Positions 51,090-63,691 of a stretch of DNA of 64,000 bases are shown piece after piece (the stretch's first letter is position 1; every line of letters starts with the position of its first letter). The notes beneath the pieces are model-generated. The model did no database searches. It saw only the letters and a list, made by a program, of their open reading frames with translations, and had not been told where the DNA came from. The translations under genes and the position numbers were made by a program. The stretch lies in NCBI RefSeq assembly GCF_014218725.1, contig NZ_JABBJE010000008.1, positions 1 to 64,000 on the forward strand, given 5' to 3'. Source of the stretch: Brevundimonas huaxiensis. Lineage in GTDB: Bacteria; Pseudomonadota; Alphaproteobacteria; Caulobacterales; Caulobacteraceae.

Positions 51090-52028
51090 ATGTCGACCCA
51101 ATCCATCCTCCTCGGCGGTGTCGAAGCCGGCGGCACCAAGTTCATCTGCGGCGTCGCCGCCGCCGACGGCGTGATCATCGACCAGATCCGCATCCCGACG
51201 ACGTCGCCCGACGAGACGCTGGATGCGGTCGCGGCCTTCTTCGTCGACGCACAGTCGAAACACGACCGGCTTTCGGCTTTGGCGATCGTCAGTTTCGGCC
51301 CTCTGTCGTTGAAGCCCGACGCGCCGGATTTCGGCGCCATCACCAGCACGCCCAAGCCCGGCTGGAGCGACATCAACCTGTTGGCCCGTCTGCGCCGGCG
51401 CCTCGATGTTCCCATGACGCTGGACACCGATGTGAACGGCGCGGCCGTGGGCGAACGCCTGTTCGGCAGCGGGCAAGGACTGGAGAGCTTCTGCTACGTC
51501 ACGGTCGGCACGGGCGTGGGTATCGGGGTGATGATCGACGGCGCACCGCATGGCGGGGCGAACCATCCCGAAGCCGGTCATATCCGGCTGCCCCGCGCCA
51601 AGGGCGACGAGACGTTCTCGGGCGTTTGTCCCTTCCACGGCGACTGCCTGGAAGGCCTGGCGAGCGGGCCGGCGCTGAAGGCGCGCTGGAGCGCGGCCGC
51701 CGAAACGTTTTCCCACGATCATCCGGCCTGGCCGATGGCAGCGGAGTATATCGCCGGTCTGTGCGCCAACCTGACCTACACGCTGCGGCCCGAGCGAATC
51801 ATCATCGGCGGCGGCGTGATGCAGCCGCACATGTACGATCTGGTCAGACAGGCGTTGGTGAGACAGCTCGGCGGCTATGACGCCAGCCTGAAAGGTCTGG
51901 ACATGCAGACCTACATCGCGGCGCCGAGCGCGGGCGTGTCCGCCGGCCTGATCGGCGCATTGGCCCTCGCCTACCGTTCCATCACGGGCGCGTGGCCCAA
52001 GGACTGGCGCACGCAAGGCCGGGATTAG
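51090..52028 (+). CDS. ROK-family sugar kinase (fructokinase-like)
   Basis: The 312-residue cytosolic kinase has the phosphate motif GGVEAGGTKFICGV near residue 9, DTDVNGAAVGERLFG near residue 112, TVGTGVGIGVMIDG near residue 138, the metal site HPEAGH near residue 165, and CPFHGDCLEGLASGPALKAR near residue 183 with the Zn-binding Cys/His cluster of fructokinases. GGGVM sits near residue 239. It probably phosphorylates fructose (or another hexose). It stands alone on the plus strand with the tRNA-Val gene following on the opposite strand. Confidence 0.9.
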   Translation: MSTQSILLGGVEAGGTKFICGVAAADGVIIDQIRIPTTSPDETLDAVAAFFVDAQSKHDRLSALAIVSFGPLSLKPDAPDFGAITSTPKPGWSDINLLARLRRRLDVPMTLDTDVNGAAVGERLFGSGQGLESFCYVTVGTGVGIGVMIDGAPHGGANHPEAGHIRLPRAKGDETFSGVCPFHGDCLEGLASGPALKARWSAAAETFSHDHPAWPMAAEYIAGLCANLTYTLRPERIIIGGGVMQPHMYDLVRQALVRQLGGYDASLKGLDMQTYIAAPSAGVSAGLIGALALAYRSITGAWPKDWRTQGRD

Positions 52029-52041
52029 ATCGAAGTGGAGA

Positions 52042-52116
52042 TGGTGGACGCGACAGGGATTGAACCTGTGACCCCCTCGGTGTGAACGAGGTGCTCTCCC
52101 GCTGAGCTACGCGTCC
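52042..52116 (-). tRNA. tRNA-Val (anticodon CAC)
   Basis: The minus strand folds as a tRNA: acceptor GGACGCG/CGCGTCC, D-arm GCTCAGCGGGAGAGC, anticodon stem CCTCG/CGAGG with loop TTCACAC (anticodon CAC, reads GUG), T-arm ACAGG-TTCAATC-CCTGT, discriminator A and an encoded CCA. No mismatches are seen in the stems. Confidence 0.97.
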
Positions 52117-52172
52117 TTGCCTTGCGGAGGCGGCGACATAGCCCGGTCGCCGGCCCCGCGCAAGCGCCTGTT

Positions 52173-53462
52173 TCAGATTCCGGCGGCGCGAACGCCTTCG
52201 GGCGTATCGGCTTCCGGGTCGCCCGGCAGCCAGGCGACGTGACCGTTGTAGATGTCTTGGTTGAGGATGCCCTCTTCCTTGGCGACCAGCACCGGCACCA
52301 GCATCTGTCCGGTGACGTTGGTCGCGGTGCGCATCATGTCGATGATCCGGTCGATGGCGACGATATAGCCGATGCCTTCCAGCGGCAGGCCGGCGGTCGA
52401 CAGGGTCAGGGTCAGCATGACGATGCTGGTGCCCGGCACGCCGGCCGTCCCCAGTGATCCGAGCACCGCCGTCAGGCCGATGAGGACGTATTGGGTCAGC
52501 GTCAGATCGATCTTGAAATACTGGGCGATGAAGATCGAGGCGATGGCCGGATAGATGGCCCCGCACCCGTCCATCTTCACATTGGCCCCCAGGGGCACGG
52601 CGAAGGCGGCGTAGGCCTGCGGCACGCCCAAACGCTCGACCGTCTGGCGAAGGGTGATCGGCAAAGTCCCCAGCGAGGAAGAGGTAGCGAACGCAGTCTG
52701 TTGGGCCGCGAAGGCGCCGCGGAAGAAGCTGGTCACCTTCAGCCCATGGACCTTCAGCAGGCCCGAATAGACGATCAGGATGTGGAACAGGCAGGCGGCG
52801 TAGATGGCCAGGATGAACTTCACCAGGGGCAGCAGCGCCTCCCAGCCGTAGCCGCCGACGACCGATCCGATCAGGCCGAACACGCCGATGGGCGTCAGCT
52901 GGATCACCCAGCGGGTGATGCGGAAAATGATGGCTGCCCCCTCATCCACCAGACGCCGAACGCCCTGCGCCCGGTCGCCCAGCGCCACCAAGGCCATGCC
53001 GACAAGGGCCGAGAAGAAGATGATCTGCAACACCTTGCCTTCGGCCAGGGCGGCGAACGGATTGGTCGGCACGACGCCGATCAAGACTTCCAGCGGGGTC
53101 GGGATTACGCGCTCTTTAACCTCGCCCAGCGGCAGGTTGGACAGGCCGACGCCCGGATTGATGATGTGACCGAAGGCGAAACCGACCAGCACCGCCAGCA
53201 GCGACGTGATGGCGAACCAGAGGATGGTTCGCACCCCCAGCCGCACAGCCCCCGCCCCTTCCCCCAGCTTGGCGATGGAACTGGCGATGGTGAACAGCAC
53301 CAGCGGCGCCACCACCATGCGGATCAGGTTCAGATAGACGTCGCCGATCGGCTGAAGCCAGGTCTCGGCCCGCTCGCGCAGGATCAGCCCGGCGATGATG
53401 CCGAGGATGAAGCCGGCGGCGGTCCGCTGCCACAGCGGAATCTTGAAAAAGCGAGCGAGCAT
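52173..53462 (-). CDS. Dicarboxylate/amino acid:cation symporter (DAACS family)
   Basis: The 429-residue inner-membrane transporter has eight helices and two re-entrant hairpins. The Ser-rich hairpin AFATSSSLGTLPITL is near residue 265, LGANVKMDGCGAIYPAIASI near residue 295, and the second hairpin GTAGVPGTSIVMLTLTL near residue 345, followed by IDRIIDMMRTATNVTGQ, which holds the substrate- and Na+-binding residues. It resembles GltP/DctA and would take up glutamate, aspartate or C4-dicarboxylates with Na+ or H+. It is monocistronic as far as can be seen. Confidence 0.93.
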   Translation of the reverse strand: MLARFFKIPLWQRTAAGFILGIIAGLILRERAETWLQPIGDVYLNLIRMVVAPLVLFTIASSIAKLGEGAGAVRLGVRTILWFAITSLLAVLVGFAFGHIINPGVGLSNLPLGEVKERVIPTPLEVLIGVVPTNPFAALAEGKVLQIIFFSALVGMALVALGDRAQGVRRLVDEGAAIIFRITRWVIQLTPIGVFGLIGSVVGGYGWEALLPLVKFILAIYAACLFHILIVYSGLLKVHGLKVTSFFRGAFAAQQTAFATSSSLGTLPITLRQTVERLGVPQAYAAFAVPLGANVKMDGCGAIYPAIASIFIAQYFKIDLTLTQYVLIGLTAVLGSLGTAGVPGTSIVMLTLTLSTAGLPLEGIGYIVAIDRIIDMMRTATNVTGQMLVPVLVAKEEGILNQDIYNGHVAWLPGDPEADTPEGVRAAGI

Positions 53463-53562
53463 GACGGCACTTTCAACTGGGGTGCGCCAATCTGTCCATC
53501 GCCATGGCGATCCGCAACCGCAGCAGCGATCATTCAGCCAACAGATTTCCTGTCGGCTGGCT

Positions 53563-54276
53563 TCAGAATTTCAGCGCCCGCCGCACGTAGAAGTCGGAGA
53601 GAATGCCGTCGATCGCCTCTTCGACGTCTTCGAAGGCATCGATCAGCACGTCCCCGCCCAGGTCTTCAACAGGCGTCGGCGTAAAGCCGAAGGTCGTCAG
53701 AATGCAGGGCATGCTGGCGTCTTTGGCGGCGTCCGCGTCCGGCGAAGCGTCTCCCACCATAATGGCTCGTTCGGGATCGCCGCCTGCGATCACGACGGCC
53801 TCCTTCAAATGGGCGCCTGAGGGCTTGCGCGCGCTGACCCGATCCGGGCCGACGATGGCGGCGAAATGTCGGGTCAAGTCCAGTTTGCCCAACAACAACT
53901 CCGACAGGTCCGAACGCTTGTTGGTAGCCACGACCAGGATAGCGCCCCGCTCGCTGAGCCGCTCCAGCGTCTCGACTACGCCCTCGAAAGGCTGCGAGCC
54001 GTCGGCGATATGGGCGGCGTAATCGACCAGGAACCGCTCGAACAGTTCGTCGGACTTGGCCCGCTCGACCGGCGCGCCGGCGGCTTCGAAGCCGTGCACC
54101 AGCAGCGCCCGCGCGCCCGATCCGATCAGGCTCGAGGCGGACTCCATCGGCACGGGCGGCAGCCCCTCCTCGACCAGCATCCGGTTCAGCGTGCCGATCA
54201 GGTCCGGGGCGGAATCGACCAGCGTGCCGTCAAGGTCGAAGGCGATGGTCCAGCCTTCCAGGTCGCGATCGCTCAT
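53563..54276 (-). CDS. gph: Phosphoglycolate phosphatase-like HAD hydrolase
   Basis: The 237-residue protein carries the HAD motifs: FDLDGTLVDSAPDL near residue 13 (nucleophile and acid Asp), VVATNKRSD near residue 117, the Lys in SARKPSGAHL near residue 150, and VGDASPDADAAKDA near residue 173. This matches Gph, which removes phosphoglycolate formed by DNA repair or oxygenation. The start at 54276 is favoured because GGGAG sits at the right distance; an ATG two codons earlier is too close to it. It is divergent from glmU. Confidence 0.9.
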   Translation of the reverse strand: MSDRDLEGWTIAFDLDGTLVDSAPDLIGTLNRMLVEEGLPPVPMESASSLIGSGARALLVHGFEAAGAPVERAKSDELFERFLVDYAAHIADGSQPFEGVVETLERLSERGAILVVATNKRSDLSELLLGKLDLTRHFAAIVGPDRVSARKPSGAHLKEAVVIAGGDPERAIMVGDASPDADAAKDASMPCILTTFGFTPTPVEDLGGDVLIDAFEDVEEAIDGILSDFYVRRALKF

Positions 54277-54340
54277 CCACATCTCCCGCTGGCCCGCATG
54301 ATGGGCTAGATCGCAGGACGACTAGACTGCGAGACGATTC

Positions 54341-55693
54341 ATGACCAGCCAGACGCGCGCCCGCGCCGCCATCATTCTCGCCGCCGGCCAGGGCACGCGG
54401 ATGAAGTCGCCGCTGCCCAAGGTGCTGCACCCCGTCGCCCACCGCGCCATGCTGGACCACGCCATCGATGCGGCGGAAGGCCTGGGGTGCGAACGCATCG
54501 TCGTCGTGGTCGGCAATCACTCGCCCGAGGTCCGGGCCCATGTGGTGAAACGGCTGGGCGAGGCCGCCATTGCGGTCCAGGACCCGCCGCTCGGCACCGG
54601 CCACGCGGTGCGCGCCGCCGAACAGGCGCTGGCCGGTTTCGACGGCGAGGTGGTCGTCACCTATGGCGACGTCCCTTTGCTGAAAGCCGCCGACATCGAG
54701 CCCGTGTTCAATGCGGACGGCGTGACCGTCATCGGGTTCGAGGCTCGCGATCCGGGCGCCTATGGCCGTCTGATCGTCGAAGGCGACACCCTGACCGCCA
54801 TCACCGAGGCCAAGGAGGCGTCGTCAGACGTTCTCGCCATCACCGCCTGCAACTCCGGCGTCATGGCCGCGCCTGCGGCCCTGCTCTTCTCGCTGCTGGC
54901 CGAGGTGAAGAACGAAAACGCCAAGGGCGAATACTATCTGACGGATGTCGTCGCTCTGGCGCGGAAGGGCGGCCACCCGACCCGCGCCGTCTTCGCCGCA
55001 GAGGACGCGGTGATGGGCGTCAACTCCCAGGCCGAACTGGCTCAGGCCGAGGCCCTGTTTCAGACCGTGCAACGCGACACCTTCCTGGCGGCCGGCGTGA
55101 CGATGGCGGCGCCCGAAACCGTCCATTTCGCCTGGGACACCCAGATCGGCGCCGGAACCGTCATTGAACCTTTCGTGGTCTTCGGTCCCGGCGCGGTGAT
55201 CAATGCCGGCGCGCGCATTCGCAGCTTCAGCCATATCGAGGGCGCGCGGGTCTCGGCCGGCGCCGAGGTCGGTCCTTACGCGCGCCTGCGTCCCGGCGCG
55301 GACCTGGCGAAGGGGGTCAAGGTCGGCAACTTCGTCGAGGTCAAGAACGTGAAGATGGCCGAAGGCGCCAAGGCCAATCATCTGGCCTATCTGGGCGACG
55401 GATCGGTCGGCGCCGGCGCCAACGTCGGCGCAGGGACCATCTTCTGCAACTATGACGGCTTCAACAAGGCTCAGACCCAGGTCGGCGCCGGCGCCTTCAT
55501 CGGATCGAATTCCAGCCTGGTGGCCCCGGTGGTCATCGGCGACGGCGCCCTGATCGCCTCCGGCTCCGTCATCACCGAGGACGTGCCCGCCGACGCCATG
55601 GCCTTCGGCCGCGCGCGCCAGACTGTCAAACCCGAAGCGGCTGCGGCCTTCCGTGCCGAAGCCAAGGTCAGGAAGGCTGCGAAATCCAAATGA
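54341..55693 (+). CDS. glmU: Bifunctional UDP-GlcNAc pyrophosphorylase / glucosamine-1-phosphate N-acetyltransferase
   Basis: GlmU makes UDP-GlcNAc for peptidoglycan and LPS. The 450-residue protein has the uridyltransferase motif [20 protein letters not shown] near residue 11, VTYGDVPLL near residue 106, ACNSGVMA near residue 168, and a left-handed beta-helix acetyltransferase domain from about residue 250. That domain carries [20 protein letters not shown] near residue 312 and [19 protein letters not shown] near residue 365 (catalytic His in [10 protein letters not shown]). Its stop overlaps the rpiA ATG. Confidence 0.97.
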   Translation: MTSQTRARAAIILAAGQGTRMKSPLPKVLHPVAHRAMLDHAIDAAEGLGCERIVVVVGNHSPEVRAHVVKRLGEAAIAVQDPPLGTGHAVRAAEQALAGFDGEVVVTYGDVPLLKAADIEPVFNADGVTVIGFEARDPGAYGRLIVEGDTLTAITEAKEASSDVLAITACNSGVMAAPAALLFSLLAEVKNENAKGEYYLTDVVALARKGGHPTRAVFAAEDAVMGVNSQAELAQAEALFQTVQRDTFLAAGVTMAAPETVHFAWDTQIGAGTVIEPFVVFGPGAVINAGARIRSFSHIEGARVSAGAEVGPYARLRPGADLAKGVKVGNFVEVKNVKMAEGAKANHLAYLGDGSVGAGANVGAGTIFCNYDGFNKAQTQVGAGAFIGSNSSLVAPVVIGDGALIASGSVITEDVPADAMAFGRARQTVKPEAAAAFRAEAKVRKAAKSK

Positions 55694-56373
55694 GCGACCT
55701 CCAGAAGAAGAACGCCGGCGAGGCCGCCGCCGCCCACGTCGAGGCGGGCATGATCGTCGGGTTGGGCACCGGCTCGACGGCCGCCTGGTTCGTCAAGGCG
55801 CTGGCGGCGCGCAACCTGCCCGACCTGCGCTGCGTGCCGACATCGGAGAAGACCGCAGATCTCGCGCGCGAACTCGGGCTGACGCTCTCGACGCTGGAGG
55901 ACACGCCCCGTATCGATCTGACCGTGGACGGCGCCGACGAGATCGGGCCGGGCCTGGCGCTGATCAAGGGGGGCGGAGCGGCCCTGTTGCGCGAGAAGCT
56001 GGTGTGGGAGGCCTCGGCACGCTGCATCGTCATCGCCGACGCGGCAAAGGTGGTGCCAGTGCTGGGAACCTTCCCCCTGCCGATCGAGGTCGTCGCCTTC
56101 GGTCACAAGACGACAGCCAACCGCATCGCCGATGTGCTGATCGACCACGACATCAACCAGCCGGCGCGCGTGCGTCAGGCGGATCGCGGCCTGGTCCGCA
56201 CGGACGGCGGCAATCTGATCTATGACGCGGTCTGCAAGGCGATCCACGATCCGGTCCGTCTGGCCGACGATCTGAAACTGATCACCGGCGTGGTGGAGCA
56301 CGGCCTGTTCCTGGATCTCGCCGACCTCGCCATCATCGGCACGGACGACGGCTTTGAGGAGCGTCTTCCCTAG
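55690..56373 (+). CDS. rpiA: Ribose-5-phosphate isomerase A
   Basis: RpiA interconverts ribose 5-phosphate and ribulose 5-phosphate. The 227-residue protein shows [15 protein letters not shown] near residue 24, [20 protein letters not shown] near residue 77 (catalytic region), [12 protein letters not shown] near residue 98 and the C-terminal [20 protein letters not shown]. It is coupled to glmU through an ATGA overlap, and its end overlaps the convergent sugar transferase by four bases. Confidence 0.96.
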   Translation: MSDLQKKNAGEAAAAHVEAGMIVGLGTGSTAAWFVKALAARNLPDLRCVPTSEKTADLARELGLTLSTLEDTPRIDLTVDGADEIGPGLALIKGGGAALLREKLVWEASARCIVIADAAKVVPVLGTFPLPIEVVAFGHKTTANRIADVLIDHDINQPARVRQADRGLVRTDGGNLIYDAVCKAIHDPVRLADDLKLITGVVEHGLFLDLADLAIIGTDDGFEERLP

Positions 56374-57032
56374 GACACGCCCCGTCGGCTCAGCACCGCC
56401 GGGATCGTGCGCGCCAGGATCGCCAGATAGACGCCGACGGTGCGGTTTCTGACCAGCCAGACATCCATCGCGACACGGCGCGGATAGGGCACGGCGTTTC
56501 GGCCCGAGACCTGCCACAGCCCCGTCAGCCCCGGCCGGACCGCGCAGTAGTCGGCCAGTCGCCGGCCATATCGTGCAGCCTCATCGATCACGATCGGTCG
56601 GGGGCCGACCAGCGACATCTCGCCCCTCAACACATTGATCAGCTGAGGCAGTTCATCCAGGCTGAACCGTCGCAACAGGCGGCCCAACGACGTAACGCGC
56701 GGATCGTGTGTCAGCTTTCGCATCGCCTGCCATTCCGGATCAGAGGCTGAGGGCAGCGCTTGCTCCGCGCCTATATGCATCGAGCGAAACTTGAGGCAGT
56801 CGAACATTCGGCCGTCGCACCCGATCCGCTGCTGGCGAAAGATCGCGGACCCTCCGTCCTGCGCCCTGACGCCCAGAGCGATGACAAGGAAGAGCGGCCA
56901 GGTCAGAAGCAGACCTGTCAGGGCGAAGAGGACATCCATGGCGCGGGTCGGGTCAAGACGAATGCGGCGTCGAGACGCAACGACGCCGCGTGTCGACGTC
57001 ACATCGCAGCCGGCCAATTCCGATGTCGACAT
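56370..57032 (-). CDS. Undecaprenyl-phosphate sugar phosphotransferase (ExoY/HfsE-like)
   Basis: The 220-residue protein has one membrane helix (about 33-52) and the bacterial sugar transferase domain: FRQQRIGCDGRMFDCLKFRS near residue 65, TSLGRLLRRFSLDELPQLIN near residue 115, VLRGEMSLVGPRP near residue 135, and RPGLTGLWQVSGRN near residue 167. It transfers a sugar-1-phosphate to undecaprenyl phosphate, the first step of a repeat unit for exopolysaccharide, holdfast or O-antigen. No other polysaccharide genes lie nearby, so which polymer it serves is unclear. Short single-domain form. Confidence 0.9.
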   Translation of the reverse strand: MSTSELAGCDVTSTRGVVASRRRIRLDPTRAMDVLFALTGLLLTWPLFLVIALGVRAQDGGSAIFRQQRIGCDGRMFDCLKFRSMHIGAEQALPSASDPEWQAMRKLTHDPRVTSLGRLLRRFSLDELPQLINVLRGEMSLVGPRPIVIDEAARYGRRLADYCAVRPGLTGLWQVSGRNAVPYPRRVAMDVWLVRNRTVGVYLAILARTIPAVLSRRGVS

Positions 57033-57112
57033 TCAGCGCCCCCCAAGCGTCACCATGACCTGGGATTGCGAGATTGGCAATCTTGGCGCGTCTTCAGCAC
57101 AGATCGCTTAGA

Positions 57113-57610
57113 TCAGTCGCCGCCCCACCAGCTTAGCGTGAACGGCGTGCGACGACCGTTGGCCGAAATCGTCCCGGTGACGACAGGCGTCTGATCTCCG
57201 AGATTGCGCCGCGCTGTCGCCAATGCGCCATGATCAATCCGCGCCGACAACTCCAACGGGCCCATGCCGGGTACGGAGCCGCGCATCTGGATCCGATCGT
57301 CGGTGACGACATAGGCGTCCGGCAGAACCCTGGCCTCGCCTTGCGGGCCGGTCAGCGACAGGATCAGCGGCGGCGAAGCGCGGGCCCCGCCGTCCCAGGC
57401 GGCGAAGGCCTCATCCTGACCGACAAACAGGGAAGCCACGAGCGGCATCTCCCCCTCACCTGTCGGGCGATAGTCGCCCGAAATATCACCGCTCAGACGA
57501 TGCTGGAACGTCGCTTCCGGCATCGACGTCGGTGTCGCGGCGTCGCGCCGCTCGCATGCCGCCAAGCTCAGCACGGCCATGACCGCGACGATCACCCATG
57601 AAGATCTCAT
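57113..57610 (-). CDS. Lipoprotein of unknown function
   Basis: The 165-residue protein has a lipoprotein signal (MRSSWVIVAVMAVLSLAAC, lipobox Cys19) and a beta-rich mature part with no family I recognise (FQHRLSGDISGDYRPTGEGE, then TPFTLSWWGGD at the end). It overlaps the preceding M28 peptidase gene by four bases (ATGA), so it is probably translated from the same mRNA and may act with that enzyme on the periplasmic face. Confidence 0.75.
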   Translation of the reverse strand: MRSSWVIVAVMAVLSLAACERRDAATPTSMPEATFQHRLSGDISGDYRPTGEGEMPLVASLFVGQDEAFAAWDGGARASPPLILSLTGPQGEARVLPDAYVVTDDRIQMRGSVPGMGPLELSARIDHGALATARRNLGDQTPVVTGTISANGRRTPFTLSWWGGD

Positions 57611-58563
57611 CGATCAAGCGCCTGATCCAAGGCGCGGAACCCGGCGATGGCGATCTCGGTCGCGCTAGTGAAGACCGACGGCGTGATCCGGTCGAAGGTG
57701 TCGCTCGGTCGATGGTAATCGGGATGATAATCGACGCCCATGTACAGGAAGGGCACGCCCGCCTCGTTGAAGGCGCCATGATCGGAGGCGTCGACCCAGT
57801 TGTTCTCGCCCGTATCCTGCGGGGTGTCCTTGCCAAAGGCGAAGGACACGGCCCCGTTCGGCACCACGGCCTCAAGCACGGGGCGCAGATTGGGGTGCTG
57901 ATAGGTCCCGGTGACCCACAGATGGCCATCCGTTTCCGCCCGCGCCGTCATGTCGAAGTTCAGGTTCAGGCTGAGTGACGACAGGGGCACCGGCGGCGCC
58001 TTGACGAACTCGCGAGCCCCCAACAGCCCCCGCTCCTCGCCATCCAGCGCAACGATCAGCACGCTGTGTTCCGGCGGTTGGGCCTTCAGTCGCGCCGCCA
58101 ACTCCAGCATCGTCGCCACGCCCGAGGCGTTGTCGTCGGCCCCGTGGAAGACCTGGCCGTCATTGACGCCGACATGGTCGTAGTGGGCAGTCACCACGAT
58201 ATAGCGGTCGGCGACGCGCGTTCCGGGAATCAGGCCGACGATGTTGACGCCGCTGAAGGTCTTCACGCCCTCGCGCGTGCGGCCCGGCGCCTCGAACCGC
58301 TGCAAACGCCCGAACGGCGCCGCCTGGACGCCCATAGCCTCCAGCCGCGACACGATATAGGCGCGCGCCCGCTCGCCGCCTTCCGAGCCCGTGTCGCGGC
58401 CCTGCATGTCGTCGGCCGACAGGATGCGCACGTCCTCCAGCAGTTGGCTCGTACCGGTCGCGACGGCGCTCGGCGCAATCGGCGCTGCCGGAGGAACGGC
58501 GGTGCAACCGCTGACGATCAGGGCGGCACCAGCTACGAAAAGGCAGAGGGTCGAACGAGTCAT
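57607..58563 (-). CDS. M28-family metallopeptidase lipoprotein
   Basis: The 318-residue protein has a lipobox (AALIVSGC, Cys20) and an M28 Zn-aminopeptidase domain. Zn-binding and catalytic blocks appear in order: VTAHYDHVGVNDG near residue 124, GADDNASGVATMLELAARLK near residue 140, ALDGEERGLLGAREF near residue 173 with the catalytic Glu and a metal Glu, NLNFDMT near residue 203, and a final His in YHRPSDTFDRI near residue 284. It would trim peptides in the periplasm. It is divergent from ligA. Confidence 0.92.
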   Translation of the reverse strand: MTRSTLCLFVAGAALIVSGCTAVPPAAPIAPSAVATGTSQLLEDVRILSADDMQGRDTGSEGGERARAYIVSRLEAMGVQAAPFGRLQRFEAPGRTREGVKTFSGVNIVGLIPGTRVADRYIVVTAHYDHVGVNDGQVFHGADDNASGVATMLELAARLKAQPPEHSVLIVALDGEERGLLGAREFVKAPPVPLSSLSLNLNFDMTARAETDGHLWVTGTYQHPNLRPVLEAVVPNGAVSFAFGKDTPQDTGENNWVDASDHGAFNEAGVPFLYMGVDYHPDYHRPSDTFDRITPSVFTSATEIAIAGFRALDQALDR

Positions 58564-58593
58564 ACAGGCTCCGATAGGGACGCGCGAACCTAG

Positions 58594-61017
<2,424 letters not shown>

Positions 61018-61139
61018 AGTTGACCTAAGGGTCGGTTTTCGTTGGTGATCGCTGGGGTTTTGGCCTTGTTTTCAACCGAAACCGCGATCAACGTCCGCTT
61101 CAACGGGCGGCGCGACCGACCCGACGAAAGGGAACGACT

Positions 61140-61562
61140 ATGAAGAACAAGATCATGCTGGCCGCAGCGACCCTGGCGGGCGCCCTCGCCTCTCCGGCCC
61201 TGGCGGGCGACCCGACGGGCCTGTGGCAGACGCCGACCAATGGCGGTCAGGTGCGGATCGCGCGCTGCGGACAGGCGCTGTGCGGCACGCTGGTGACCTC
61301 GGACCACATTCGCCGCGACGCGAATGCGCGCGACGCGAACAATCGCGACGCCTCGCTGCGGAACCGCACCCTGCGCAATCTGCCCATGCTGACCGGCTTC
61401 ACCGGCGGTCCGACGGAATGGCGCAACGGCTCGGTCTATAACCCGGCCGACGGCGGCACCTATCGCGGCACCATTACCATGACAAACGACAACAGCCTGC
61501 GTCTGCGCGGCTGCATCGTGGCTCCGCTCTGCAAGACCCAGACCTGGACCCGCATCCAGTAG
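61140..61562 (+). CDS. DUF2147 secreted protein
   Basis: The 140-residue protein has a signal peptide (MKNKIMLAAATLAGALASPA, cleavage near ALAGD). The short DUF2147 beta-barrel-like domain begins DPTGLWQTPTNGGQVRIARC and ends GGTYRGTITMTNDNSLRLRG followed by two Cys. An unusual Asn/Asp/Arg-rich run occurs near residue 60 (RRDANARDANNRDAS). The start follows AAAGGGAACG. The role of the family is unknown. It is ended by the bidirectional terminator at 61584-61617. Confidence 0.9.
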   Translation: MKNKIMLAAATLAGALASPALAGDPTGLWQTPTNGGQVRIARCGQALCGTLVTSDHIRRDANARDANNRDASLRNRTLRNLPMLTGFTGGPTEWRNGSVYNPADGGTYRGTITMTNDNSLRLRGCIVAPLCKTQTWTRIQ

Positions 61563-61583
61563 GATCAGGACCCCCCACATACG

Positions 61584-61617
61584 AAAGGCCCGGCCGGAGT
61601 GATCCGACCGGGCCTTT
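61584..61617. terminator. Bidirectional Rho-independent terminator
   Basis: AAAGGCCCGG and CCGGGCCTTT form a perfect 10-bp stem with an inner CGGA/TCCG extension. It lies between the convergent DUF2147 and aldo/keto reductase genes, with TTTCTC following on the plus strand and TTTCGT on the minus strand. Confidence 0.9.
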
Positions 61618-61634
61618 CTCATGTCTGCCCTAGT

Positions 61635-62621
<987 letters not shown>

Positions 62622-62730
62622 GGGGCCTTCTCCTGTCGATGTGGGGATCGGCCTAAAAACAGATAGGACGGCCGACGATCAGGAGATGGTCGCGGCGACG
62701 GCGGGCTGCAAGCCCGGCCGTGCTTTGCGA

Positions 62731-62807
62731 TGGTACCGCCTCTCAGGCTTGAACTGAGGACCTCCGGTTCCACAAACCGGCGCTCTAACCAACTGAGCTA
62801 AGGCGGC
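62731..62807 (-). tRNA. tRNA-His (anticodon GTG)
   Basis: The minus strand folds as a tRNA: acceptor GCCGCCT with AGGCGGT (the first pair is G1.U72), D-arm GCTCAGTTGGTTAGAGC, anticodon stem CCGGT/ACCGG with loop TTGTGGA (anticodon GTG), T-arm CTCAG-TTCAAGC-CTGAG, discriminator A73 and an encoded CCA. A73 with G1.U72 is the unusual alphaproteobacterial form that lacks the G-1:C73 identity pair. Confidence 0.95.
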
Positions 62808-62901
62808 CCGCGCATCGCGAGGCGCGTTCTCTACCGGGCCTGCGGCAGGCGATCAAGCGCCTTCCTCATATTTCGTCAGGAGATTTCGCGGGTGACCGCC
62901 C

Positions 62902-62936
62902 AAACAAAAACGCCCCGGAGATTGCTCTCCGAGGCG
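62902..62936 (-). terminator. Rho-independent terminator after tonB
   Basis: CGCCTCGGAG and CTCCGGGGCG form a 10-bp stem with one mismatch and a six-base loop. TTTTTGTTTGG follows on the minus strand. It lies 22 bases after the tonB stop. Confidence 0.9.
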
Positions 62937-62957
62937 TCTTGTCTGTTGCCGTGACGA

Positions 62958-63677
62958 TCACCCGAGGGTGAAGGGCACCCGGACGCGGAAGGTCGCGTCT
63001 TGAGCGGCGCCGTCGACGGTCCGCGGAGACAGTTGTCCACGCTGAACCACCCGAATGGCGGCGCGGCCGAAGCCCATTCCGGCAGGCTCTTCGGACACCA
63101 CGCGGCAGTTCGCCGGAGATCCGTTGGAGCGCGCCGTGCACTCGACCGTAGCCGAACCGCTGATTTCACGCTCCAGCGCACGCGCCGGGAAGTCATCAGC
63201 CGTCGGACGCGGTTGGCGCGACCACTGAACGTTCGTGATCGTCGACGGACGCGGCGGAGCCGGCGGTGCGGGCGGAGGCGGCGGTCCAGGAATATTGACG
63301 GGCGGACCCGTGTATTCAACCCGATCTTCCTTCTTCGTCGGCGTGATGTTGACCGGCGGAGGGGGAACGATGTTCGGGACCGGAGCCGGCACGCGCACCT
63401 GAAGCTTCGGCGGCGGAGGCGTATCCGTCGGCGGAGGCGGCGGGGGCGGAGGCGGCGGAGGCGGCGGAACCGGCTCGACCAACTCGACCTCGACGGACTC
63501 GTCGACGTAGTTGAACTCCTTCAGCTTGAACTTGGACTGCTGAACAAAGAAAATCAGCAACGCAAACAAGATGCTGACCACCATCAGGCAGACGATCAGC
63601 ACGGGGTAGGACACCCCCATGAAGCCCTTCTTCTTGGGTACGTCGTAGCGACTGCGATGATATTCGACGTCTGTCAT
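62958..63677 (-). CDS. tonB: TonB energy transducer
   Basis: The 239-residue protein has a cytoplasmic start, one membrane helix (about residues 24-45) and a long Pro-rich periplasm-spanning segment, including a run of 13 Pro near residue 71 and several PPPP blocks. The C-terminal TonB domain starts near residue 160 (ALEREISGSATVECTARSNG) and ends FRVRVPFTLG. It carries proton-motive force to outer-membrane receptors together with ExbB/ExbD. The exbD end lies 15 bases upstream, so it is the last gene of an exbB-exbD-tonB type operon. Confidence 0.93.
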   Translation of the reverse strand: MTDVEYHRSRYDVPKKKGFMGVSYPVLIVCLMVVSILFALLIFFVQQSKFKLKEFNYVDESVEVELVEPVPPPPPPPPPPPPPTDTPPPPKLQVRVPAPVPNIVPPPPVNITPTKKEDRVEYTGPPVNIPGPPPPPAPPAPPRPSTITNVQWSRQPRPTADDFPARALEREISGSATVECTARSNGSPANCRVVSEEPAGMGFGRAAIRVVQRGQLSPRTVDGAAQDATFRVRVPFTLG

Positions 63678-63691
63678 ACTATCTCCGCATC

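Noticed and set aside
61018-61060. Possible ligA terminator (GACC-TAAG-GGTC then GGTTTT)
   Set aside because: The stem is only four or five pairs and the T-run is interrupted; too weak to call.
63250-63480. GGCGGAGGC-type repeats considered as a mobile or phase-variable repeat
   Set aside because: They encode the Pro-rich segment of TonB, which is normal for the family.
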